Source: Lachnospiraceae bacterium V9D3004 (GTDB lineage: Bacteria; Bacillota; Clostridia; Lachnospirales; Lachnospiraceae). Taken from it: DNA of 34,515 nt. Below, piece after piece: positions 22,042 to 29,477 of the stretch; position 1 is the stretch's first letter; each line of letters starts with the position of its first letter. The notes beneath the pieces are model-generated. The model ran no database searches. It was not told where the DNA came from and worked only from the letters and a program-made list of their open reading frames with translations. The stretch lies in contig KK211381.1 of assembly GCA_000621985.1 (NCBI GenBank), forward strand, positions 1 to 34,515. The letters run 5' to 3'. Made by a program: the position numbers and the translations under genes.

Positions 22042-22692
22042 ATGTTAAAAGCATATTTTATTGACTATACGGGTACCATGGTAAAAGAGGATGAACCATA
22101 TACAAGAGAGCTGCTTGCATATTTTGCCACGCACAGTGATCTTAAGGATCCTCGGGATATACTGGGTGTGGTCTGGGGAATGATAAAAGAGATCGAAGCC
22201 GGTTGTTCCGGGGATTCATTTATAAAAAATGATGAAAAAGTTGATAGAATCCTGAGTTCTTGCGTTGAAAAACACGGGCTTAAAGGAGATCTGAATTACA
22301 TGCATGACGTGTGGAGAAAGGTATGGGTTCATGCTCCTTTATATGAGGACGTAAAACCGTTTTTTGAAAGAAGCAGTGTACCGGTATATGTATTGTCTAA
22401 CGATGATCTCGGTTATCTTGAGGAATCAATGAAGATTAAAGAACTGAATCCGGCAGGAATAATCTCTGCAGAGATGGTTAGAGCATGCAAGCCTGACAGA
22501 GCAATATTTGAAAAAGCACTTAAGATTGCTGGCGTTCGTCCGGATGAGGTTATCCATATCGGTGATTCCGTTACATCGGATGTGGAACCGGCTCTTAAGA
22601 TGGGAATAACGCCGATTTACATATCGAGAAAAAACGATGCCATTATTGATGGGGTAAGAGTGATAAGGTCGTTGGATGAGATTACTTTTTGA
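22042..22692 (+). CDS. HAD-superfamily hydrolase
   Basis: A 216-residue soluble protein of the haloacid dehalogenase superfamily with an alpha-helical cap at about residues 15-90. Motif I is FIDYTGTMV: the nucleophile Asp8 is present, but the usual second Asp (DxD) is Thr10. Motif II is VYVLSNDD, the motif III Lys lies in ACKPDRAIFEKAL, and motif IV is IGDSVTSDVEPA. Substrate is unknown. It stands alone between its promoter and the 60-bp palindrome at 22781, which probably terminates it. Confidence 0.85.
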   Translation: MLKAYFIDYTGTMVKEDEPYTRELLAYFATHSDLKDPRDILGVVWGMIKEIEAGCSGDSFIKNDEKVDRILSSCVEKHGLKGDLNYMHDVWRKVWVHAPLYEDVKPFFERSSVPVYVLSNDDLGYLEESMKIKELNPAGIISAEMVRACKPDRAIFEKALKIAGVRPDEVIHIGDSVTSDVEPALKMGITPIYISRKNDAIIDGVRVIRSLDEITF

Positions 22693-22780
22693 TGTTAGAG
22701 ATAAAACCGATTTATATGACCGTGTAGTACGCTATAAACGATTGTGATAAAAAAACTCATCTAATGAACACTAAACAATG

Positions 22781-22840
22781 AAAAAATGTATGAAGTCAAC
22801 ACTTTTTCGTCGGAAAAAGTGTTGACTTCATACATTTTTT
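22781..22840. terminator. 28-bp perfect palindrome, bidirectional-terminator-like, with an embedded -35 box
   Basis: The arms 22781-22808 and 22813-22840 are perfect complements around a 4-base loop GTCG. They start with six A and end with six T, so it can terminate the HAD transcript. The right arm also contains TTGACT, the -35 box of a promoter reading into the next gene. Confidence 0.75.
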
Positions 22841-22850
22841 CTGATAAAGT
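22822..22850 (+). promoter_or_regulatory. Promoter of the AAA_14/DUF4143 gene
   Basis: TTGACT (22822-22827) inside the palindrome arm, 17 bases, TAAAGT (22845-22850), 45 bases before the ATG. Confidence 0.5.
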
Positions 22851-22894
22851 ATATATTACATACGAATAGTTAAGTTTTTTAGGAGACTGAAGTT

Positions 22895-24211
22895 ATGGAA
22901 AGATTGTTAATGAAAGATTTATGTACATGGAAGAGTTCTGAGCATAGAAAACCATTAATATTATGGGGTGCAAGACAGACCGGTAAAACTTGGCTAATGA
23001 GAGAATTCGGAAAACGATATTTTGAAAAAACTGTTTATATAACGTTTTATAATAACAAGCGAATAGCTTCGATATTTGAATCGGATTATAATATTGATAG
23101 AATTATAAATGCTTTAAATATTGAGCTGCATACTGATATTGAACCGGAAAATACTTTGTTGATATTTGACGAAGTGCAATTTGCTCCAAAAGTTGTTGAA
23201 TCACTCAAATATTTTTGTGAAAATGCTCCTGAGTATCCTGTTGTCGCAGCCGGTTCGCTTCTCGGGGTTGCGTTGCATGAAGACATATCATTTCCAGTCG
23301 GTAAAGTAAATGAGTTGCATCTTTATCCTATGTCTTTTGAAGAATATCTTATTGCATGCGGAGAAGAGAAGCTTGCAAATTATTGTGTTGACTATAGATG
23401 TGATGAGGTTTCGGATTTTTCAGAACGTTATATATCATATTTAAAAGAATATTATTGTATAGGCGGAATGCCTGAAGTTGTTTCAAGATATTTGGAGAAT
23501 AGAGATTTTGAAGAAGCACGTGCTCTTCAACTGGATATTATTCACCAATATGAAGGGGATTTTGGCAAACATATTATGCCTAACGAATTGCCAAGGATCA
23601 GAATGGTATGGAATTCAATTCCAATACAGCTTGCCAAGGAAAATCGTAAGTTTTTCTTTGGTCAGATTAAAAAAGGCGCAAGACATAAGGATTTTGAGAT
23701 GGCTATTCAATGGCTTTGCGATTCCGGTCTGATATATAAGGTACATAAAGTATCAAAACCGGCGATGCCTCTAAAGGCATATATTGATTTCTCTGCATTT
23801 AAACTTTATATGCTTGATGTAGGACTGTTAGGTGCAATAAGTGAGTTGGATACCGGTAGTATCATATCAGGTAATGAGATATTTACTGAATTCAAGGGAG
23901 CATTGACTGAGCAGTATGTACTTCAACAGATGATCGCACAGACGCCGTATACACCATATTATTATTCTGGTGATAAATCAACATATGAGGTCGATTTTTT
24001 AATACAGAAAAAGAATAAAATCATTCCGGTTGAAGTAAAGGCTGAGGATAATTTAAAAGCCAAGAGTTTAAAAGTATTCTGTGAAAAATTCAAGCCGTAT
24101 ACGGCATATAGAATATCAATGAATAGATACCGGAAACAGGAATGGATGGAAAATATACCGCTATGGGCAGTTGGAGGGATGCAGTGTGAAGAAGATTGGT
24201 ATAGGGTATGA
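22895..24211 (+). CDS. AAA_14/DUF4143 ATPase
   Basis: A 438-residue protein with the standard layout of this family: N-terminal AAA_14 ATPase (Walker A GARQTGKTW, residues 25-32; Walker B LLIFDEVQ; arginine-containing AAGSLLGV) and a C-terminal DUF4143 domain with a PDDEXK-like end (YEVDFLIQKKNKIIPVEVKAED). The family is common in gut bacteria in variable copy number and its cellular role is unproven; defence or mobile-element functions have been suggested. The next gene overlaps it by 26 bases. A 3' fragment of a paralogue lies 1.5 kb downstream. Confidence 0.92.
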   Translation: MERLLMKDLCTWKSSEHRKPLILWGARQTGKTWLMREFGKRYFEKTVYITFYNNKRIASIFESDYNIDRIINALNIELHTDIEPENTLLIFDEVQFAPKVVESLKYFCENAPEYPVVAAGSLLGVALHEDISFPVGKVNELHLYPMSFEEYLIACGEEKLANYCVDYRCDEVSDFSERYISYLKEYYCIGGMPEVVSRYLENRDFEEARALQLDIIHQYEGDFGKHIMPNELPRIRMVWNSIPIQLAKENRKFFFGQIKKGARHKDFEMAIQWLCDSGLIYKVHKVSKPAMPLKAYIDFSAFKLYMLDVGLLGAISELDTGSIISGNEIFTEFKGALTEQYVLQQMIAQTPYTPYYYSGDKSTYEVDFLIQKKNKIIPVEVKAEDNLKAKSLKVFCEKFKPYTAYRISMNRYRKQEWMENIPLWAVGGMQCEEDWYRV

Positions 24212-25708
24212 GAATTATAAAGAATTTATAGATCAGGACTTGTATTACATCGACAAGACGATGCTTATTAATGATATTGATGAGCATGGTGGCAAAGTGA
24301 CATTATTTACAAGACCAAGACGCTTCGGTAAGACTCTAGCTTTATCGACTATACGCACTTTTTTCGAACTGGAATATGATCTCGAAGGAAATGTTACAGA
24401 CAATAGCAGATATTTTGAAGGAAAAAAGATAATGGGGGCTTCAGAAAAGATACTTGATATGATGGGCAGGTATCCGGTGATCACATTGTCTCTTAAGTCT
24501 GTAAAACAGCCTGATTTTAGAAGTGCGATGTTGCAGCTTCGTAATGATATAATTGCAGAGTTTAATCGTCATATATATATTAAGGACTCAGAAAAATTTA
24601 CTGATGCAGAACAACTATTACTGAAAGAATTGTTAATCCCCAAGAGAATGGATGAGATTAAGACCGATGATGATTTGAGAGCAGAGATAGGCAGATATGT
24701 TACAGCATTAAAGACTTTATCTGTTTGTTTAAAGAAGTATCACAATAGAAATGTGATAATTCTTATAGATGAATATGATGTTCCTTTAGAGAATGCATAC
24801 TTTAAGGGTTTTTATGATGAGATGGTTGATTATATACGTTCCCTTTTCGAATCATGTCTTAAGACAAATGATGCCTTAGAATTTGCTGTAATAACCGGAT
24901 GTTTAAGGATAAGTAAGGAGACTATATTCACCGGACTTAATCATTTGCAGGTTAGTTCCATATATGATAACGGTTATGAAGATTCTTTTGGATTTACTGA
25001 AGAAGAAACTGTAAATATGCTCATTGATTATGGTTTGGGTGATAGGATTGAAGAAGTGAAAGAATGGTACAATGGATATTTATTCGGTAAGACTGAGATA
25101 TATAATCCATGGACTGTTATTAATTATATAAAAAATATAGGAATAGACAACATGAATTATCCAAGACCATTCTGGGCAAATACTTCTTCGAATGAGATTA
25201 TTAAGAATATGATATGGCATGCTGACGGAGAGATGAAAAAAGAACTTGATAATCTTATAAATGGTGGAACGATAGAAAAACGAATACATGAAGATATAAC
25301 ATATGATGATATATATGAGTCGGAAGATAATCTGTGGAATTTTCTGTATTTTACCGGATATCTTAAAAAAGTATTAGTACATTTGATAGTGATGAGGCAT
25401 TTTACCATGGATATTTCTTATCGCTTCTCGTGAATATTCCCGATTATGTGGTACAGTCTAACAGAGAAGAGGGAATCGGACGGCCGGATATTGTTTTATA
25501 TCCTGAACAATCAAAAGATCCTGCTATTATATTTGAAATAAAGACCAGAAAAAAATATAATGAGATGGAAGACGGACTTGAAGAAGCATATGATCAGATC
25601 AGAACCCGGAAGTATGAAGACGGAGTGCTTGATGACGGTTATCTGGGTGTCAGATCTTATGGCATATGTTTCTGTAAGAAGAGTTGTATTGTGGGCAGTC
25701 TTCCGTAA
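24186..25708 (+). pseudogene. AAA-ATPase-like/PDDEXK protein, frameshifted and internally deleted
   Basis: The GTG at 24186 (GGAGGG 7 bases upstream, overlapping the previous gene) starts VKKIGIGYENYKEF, the N-terminus of the AAA-ATPase_like/PDDEXK_9 family, with Walker A RPRRFGKT and Walker B LIDEYDVP. The frame ends at 25433, but the family's C-terminal sequence continues in the -1 frame (DEAFYHGYFLSLL, SNREEGIGRPDIVLYP, GICFCKKSC) to 25708. The switch maps to the A6 run at 25365-25370, where CTT AAA AAA G contains the slippery heptamer A AAA AAG. The segment normally found between GYLKK and KSIS, about 70-80 residues by family memory, also seems missing. It is most likely a decayed gene; programmed frameshifting is possible. 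Confidence 0.75.
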
Positions 25709-25741
25709 GGATGCTCTTAAACCTGAATATAATCCAATGTG

Positions 25742-25903
25742 ACAATTATTTCTGTTGAAGTAAAGGCTGAAGAAAATTCAGAAGTCAGGAGTTTAAAAGT
25801 GTTCTGCTCAAAATATAAGCCGGATACAGCATATAGAATATCAATGAACGGATACCGTAAAGAAGAATGGATGGATAATATTCCGCTATGGGCGGTTGGG
25901 TGA
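25742..25903 (+). pseudogene. 3' relic of a second AAA_14/DUF4143 gene
   Basis: The frame ending TGA at 25901-25903 reads ISVEVKAEENSEVRSLKVFC, then KPDTAYRISMNGYRKEEW and NIPLWAVG. It closely matches the last part of the intact gene (IPVEVKAEDNLKAKSLKVFC, KPYTAYRISMNRYRKQEW, NIPLWAVG). It has no start, promoter or Walker motifs and stops where the intact copy continues for about ten residues. Confidence 0.85.
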
Positions 25904-25932
25904 ATATACTTAGTAGAGATTTATATCTATGT

Positions 25933-25977
25933 GGTAAAATTTGAAAAAATCCAAAACAACATGTCTTTATAATTATC
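25933..25977 (+). promoter_or_regulatory. Duplicated upstream module, copy 1 (before the zinc-ribbon gene)
   Basis: A 45-base stretch with GGTAAAA, TTGAAAAAATCCA and TTATAATTATC blocks, 35 of 45 bases identical to 26914-26958 with the same spacing. TATAAT is a good -10 box, but no -35 sits 17 bases upstream; the conserved TTGAAA is 21 bases away. Confidence 0.55.
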
Positions 25978-26013
25978 CTTGTAATTACTTTTATTTACGA
26001 GGAGGAAAAAAAT

Positions 26014-26394
26014 ATGTTGTGTGCACAATGCAAAAATGAAAACAGGGAAGATGCAGTCAATTGCTGGAGATGCAACGCACCTTTTCGAAATGTACAGGGT
26101 AAACTGATAAATGTGGAGTCCTGTCCCAAATGCGGAAGCTTGAAACTTGAAGTAGAAAAAACAAGCGCTATAAGTAATTTTTTCGCATGTATATTCCTGT
26201 GCGCCGTAGGTATAGGAGTTGCCGTTGAATGGATCACATGGCTTGGATTAATCATATTTGGTTTAGGTGTATTGAGTATGATCTACTGGTTTTTTGCCGG
26301 AGTCAAATCAGTATTCACCAATACACAGATAGTTAATATAAAATGCACAAAATGCAACGAAACGTATGATTCAAGAAGAAATAATGTGGGATGA
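26014..26394 (+). CDS. Zinc-ribbon membrane protein
   Basis: A 126-residue protein starting MLCAQCKNENREDAVNCWRC, a four-Cys zinc ribbon, followed by a second Cys pair (SCPKCG), a hydrophobic region at about 52-95 that can form two membrane spans, and a last pair (KCTKCNETY). Outer pairs CPKC and CTKC may fold together around the membrane hairpin. Ribosome binding site GAGGAGG. The following gene starts 17 bases after the stop, so they form an operon. Role unknown. Confidence 0.7.
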   Translation: MLCAQCKNENREDAVNCWRCNAPFRNVQGKLINVESCPKCGSLKLEVEKTSAISNFFACIFLCAVGIGVAVEWITWLGLIIFGLGVLSMIYWFFAGVKSVFTNTQIVNIKCTKCNETYDSRRNNVG

Positions 26395-26411
26395 CAGGGA
26401 TGATGTGAAAT

Positions 26412-26885
26412 ATGGAAGCAAGAGAAGATAGTTACAATGAAATTCCGGTAATATATAATAAAGTAAATACAAAACGAATTGTAATAATATCCGGCCTGAT
26501 ACTTACTGTGTTATTTATAGTGGGTATAATATTATTATACATATACAAAGATGAAATATATCTATATAATATCGAAAGAAATCTGGAAGATACAGTTTTT
26601 TCAAATGAGTACGGACAAAGGTTGACATTTAATAATGGAAAAGTGGAAATTTTCGATGGTTATAATATCGAAATACTCGATTACGTGATACAACCATATG
26701 CTCTCTATATTGATCGAAGGCTGGAAATCAAGTGTGAAGGTCATGATTATGTTTTGTACAACAAGTACAGTAAGGGTGTTGATGGTATGAAAGAAAACGC
26801 AAATTTATTTGAGATTTTTAATATAAATATTAGGATAATTCAAGAGCAGTGGACACATAAAAAATATTATAGAACAGATTTATAA
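26412..26885 (+). CDS. Single-span membrane protein of unknown function
   Basis: A 157-residue protein with a cytoplasmic-looking N-terminus, one membrane span at about residues 23-45 (IVIISGLILTVLFIVGIILL) and a C-terminal domain of about 110 residues with beta-rich character (YGQRLTFNNGKVEIFDGY). The ribosome binding site is weak, suggesting coupling to the zinc-ribbon gene just upstream. No family recognised. Confidence 0.6.
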   Translation: MEAREDSYNEIPVIYNKVNTKRIVIISGLILTVLFIVGIILLYIYKDEIYLYNIERNLEDTVFSNEYGQRLTFNNGKVEIFDGYNIEILDYVIQPYALYIDRRLEIKCEGHDYVLYNKYSKGVDGMKENANLFEIFNINIRIIQEQWTHKKYYRTDL

Positions 26886-26913
26886 TATAAACATTTTATT
26901 GGCAAACAATAAA

Positions 26914-26958
26914 GGTAAAACTTGAAAAAATCCATGACAGCTCTCTCTTATAATTATC
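26914..26958 (+). promoter_or_regulatory. Duplicated upstream module, copy 2 (before the TPR protein)
   Basis: Same blocks as 25933-25977: GGTAAAA, TTGAAAAAATCCA and TTATAATTATC at identical spacing, 33 bases before the next ATG. This suggests the two transcription units share a regulator or sigma factor. Confidence 0.55.
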
Positions 26959-26990
26959 ACTAAGATAATCATTAAGGGAGGGCTTCACTT

Positions 26991-28361
26991 ATGGAAAGAA
27001 ACACAATCTCGGAAAATGAAGAACAGTTGTTGATAGGATATGAGACAAGGGGGTTCCTGATCAGATTCCCTGGTATCAGATATCTTAAACCGACTGAGAT
27101 AAAAAGAAACGGTCGGGATATAAAGGTCACAAGATATGGAAAGGTATTACGTACTAATGTGAAAGAACAATGGAATCTTGATGGTTCTGACATAAAGTCG
27201 GTATATGTTAACAGTAAATGGTCAAAACCTTATCTGTTATGGGCATTGGTTTTTTTGGGTGTGGGGCTTTATCTTTTTAATATTGCTGAGGAATATAATA
27301 ATCCGGAGTCTGTATATGGAAGTGGTGCAGTTGCAGTTTTGTTTGTTTTTTACTGGTTGTGGCTGGCACATAATAATGTATTTGTCATAAAGACAGCAAA
27401 CAACCTCAGCATAAAAATATACAGCTTTGAGAGGGAAGAAAGTCTTGAAGCGTTAAAAGATGTGCTAAATAAAGCAAAAGAAGAAAGCGAAAGAAACAAC
27501 GCTACAGAAGCATATACTACAGGTGAATATTTCTCGGGATCATCCGGAACAATCACATTGGGCGTCTCCAACCCCGGTAACATGCATGCCAACCCTAACA
27601 TTAATGCGCTCCTTCAGAGAGGATATATGGCACTTGAGGATGAAGATTGGGATGATGCTTACAGATTTTTTGATAATGCGCTGAATAATGATGCACATTG
27701 TGCTCATGCATATTTCGGTATATTACTGGTTGAATACAGAATGCATACAAAAGAAGAATTAATGAATTCAGGTATTTCATTTAAAGATAATAAGAATTAT
27801 AAAAAATTCTTAAGGTTTAGTGATGAAAATACTGTAAATGAGATGAATTCTGCTGAAGCGAACAGGGTTATCGATGATATTGCTTGTTCTATTATTAATG
27901 ATAAAGAATATGATGTAAATATAGAATATTATATGAATTTCCATATTAATTGTATCGAAAAAATGGAAATAATGAAGCAAAATATGGAGCTTGATTCGCT
28001 TGTGAAAAGAAATGATTATCTGAGAGACAGAATTAAAAATCTTAATATTATAGGAGCTATGGGTGATAGTGATATACAAAGGCAGATCAGTGAACTTAAC
28101 GAGGAAATTGCCAAAAATGAAGAATTGCTGTCTCAAAGGCAAAACATTGATTACAAAGGTTATGATCTTGATTCTATTACAAAGAGAATTAATGAATTAA
28201 AAGCAGAAACCAATGAGATGAGCAGACTTCTTGGATTAAAGAATAGAATAAGTACTCTGACATACAATGAAGCAATGAATATGTTGAATAATAAAGAAAT
28301 CAAAAGGTTGTTTTGTTCAAATTATAAATATCTGTACAACAAACTTTTTCCGGAAGAATAG
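26991..28361 (+). CDS. Membrane protein with TPR-like and coiled-coil regions
   Basis: A 456-residue protein. A soluble N-terminal part of about 75 residues is followed by two membrane spans (about 80-97 and 108-126), a cytoplasmic region with a TPR-like pair at about 205-245 (LLQRGYMALEDEDWDDAYRF, a form common in Firmicutes proteins), and a C-terminal part predicted as coiled coil (SELNEEIAKNEELLSQRQ; KRINELKAETNEMSRLLG). GGGAGGG precedes the ATG. It probably scaffolds protein interactions at the membrane; the role is inferred from architecture only. Confidence 0.7.
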   Translation: MERNTISENEEQLLIGYETRGFLIRFPGIRYLKPTEIKRNGRDIKVTRYGKVLRTNVKEQWNLDGSDIKSVYVNSKWSKPYLLWALVFLGVGLYLFNIAEEYNNPESVYGSGAVAVLFVFYWLWLAHNNVFVIKTANNLSIKIYSFEREESLEALKDVLNKAKEESERNNATEAYTTGEYFSGSSGTITLGVSNPGNMHANPNINALLQRGYMALEDEDWDDAYRFFDNALNNDAHCAHAYFGILLVEYRMHTKEELMNSGISFKDNKNYKKFLRFSDENTVNEMNSAEANRVIDDIACSIINDKEYDVNIEYYMNFHINCIEKMEIMKQNMELDSLVKRNDYLRDRIKNLNIIGAMGDSDIQRQISELNEEIAKNEELLSQRQNIDYKGYDLDSITKRINELKAETNEMSRLLGLKNRISTLTYNEAMNMLNNKEIKRLFCSNYKYLYNKLFPEE

Positions 28362-28412
28362 TTCTAAAATTGAGGATAAGTGGTGTCTGATGCTGAAAGG
28401 AGCTGAATAAAA

Positions 28413-28859
28413 ATGTTTAAAAACACAATTGGTATGTTATCGGAATATTTTCAAAGAAACGGTATACGTTGTGAAAGGGATTCGCCGGATTCAATTGATA
28501 TATATTATCCCATTGATATGCATAATAAGGTGACATTCGGTATAAAAGTTATGGAAGATGGAGATTCTGACAGTATCATATTCCATTTGTATGATTATTT
28601 AAAATTACCTTTATCAAGTGAAGTTATTAACAATATTCCTCATATATGTAATTCATTAAACAGAGTGATGTCTTTGACAAAATATATGTCTACAGAAGAT
28701 CACGAGAATATTATTTTTGGAACATACCGGATAGAAATATTTGATCCGGGCACATGTTGCGGAATGGTAAACAGAATTCTCGAGACAATGTCCGGAGAAT
28801 ACGAGGTGGCTTATGAGGAGCTGATTGATAACAGAGGTGTCAGGTTACTGGAAATATAG
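28413..28859 (+). CDS. Small protein, YbjN/secretion-chaperone-like fold suspected
   Basis: A 148-residue soluble protein. Alternating beta pattern (SIDIYYPIDMHNKVTFGIKV, then SIIFHLYDYLKLP) followed by a helix with CNSLNRV and a C-terminal helix recalls YbjN or type III secretion chaperone-like folds. It is not confidently assignable. AAAGGAG precedes the ATG. It ends 13 bases before a second small gene of similar layout. Confidence 0.55.
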   Translation: MFKNTIGMLSEYFQRNGIRCERDSPDSIDIYYPIDMHNKVTFGIKVMEDGDSDSIIFHLYDYLKLPLSSEVINNIPHICNSLNRVMSLTKYMSTEDHENIIFGTYRIEIFDPGTCCGMVNRILETMSGEYEVAYEELIDNRGVRLLEI

Positions 28860-28872
28860 GGGGATATAATAA

Positions 28873-29391
28873 ATGAATGAATATAATCAGAATTCTATAA
28901 ATAGTACTATAGCAAAGGCAATAACAGAATATCTGGATGAAACATGTGCATATGAAGTAGAATATGACAGAGAAGACAGGGAATACTGGATCGATATATA
29001 TTTTGAAGCTGATGAAAATGTTCTGGAATCAAATTCCCATGTATCGGTTATATTGAGAGATGATGAGGAAATGATGATACAATTAATACATATGTGTCCG
29101 TTGGATGATCGATATAGTTTAAATGACGGATATATTATCTGTAATAAACTTAATGAAAAAAATGAATATCTCAGATTTAGTTTTGTGGACACCTCGGGAG
29201 CAAGGGGGATCAGAATGAATTACTCCAGATATATTACTCCGGTAAAGTGTGGCAGAGAAGTTTATAATGCCGCATCTATTGTAGCTATTGTCGGTTCCAT
29301 GGCCATGTCATATATAGAAAACTACCTCAGATGGGCGAAGAAAAAAGGCTTTTTTAGGAGATCAATGTGGGAAGGATTCTATGAGGGTTAG
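28873..29391 (+). CDS. YbjN-like protein
   Basis: A 172-residue soluble protein. The order beta strands, NDGYIICNKLNEKNEYLRFSF, then a helical C-terminus, is characteristic of YbjN-domain proteins, which often serve as chaperone-like or accessory factors. The last 20 residues are basic and aromatic (RWAKKKGFFRRSMWEGF). It is coupled to the preceding gene (13-base gap, GGGGGAT site). The following kinase has its own promoter. Confidence 0.6.
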   Translation: MNEYNQNSINSTIAKAITEYLDETCAYEVEYDREDREYWIDIYFEADENVLESNSHVSVILRDDEEMMIQLIHMCPLDDRYSLNDGYIICNKLNEKNEYLRFSFVDTSGARGIRMNYSRYITPVKCGREVYNAASIVAIVGSMAMSYIENYLRWAKKKGFFRRSMWEGFYEG

Positions 29392-29413
29392 AAGAACAAA
29401 AATGAATTATCAG

Positions 29414-29442
29414 TTGAGTATTTTTGTCTGTTGAGTTACAAT
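29414..29442 (+). promoter_or_regulatory. Promoter of the Ser/Thr kinase gene
   Basis: TTGAGT (29414-29419), 17 bases, TACAAT (29437-29442), 35 bases before the ATG at 29478. Confidence 0.6.
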
Positions 29443-29477
29443 ATTTGTAAATAAAATCCACATGCATGGAGTAACCA

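Noticed and set aside
25430-25708. Separate small gene starting at 25430
   Set aside because: It has no ribosome binding site, and its content is exactly the C-terminal part of the preceding ATPase family in the -1 frame.
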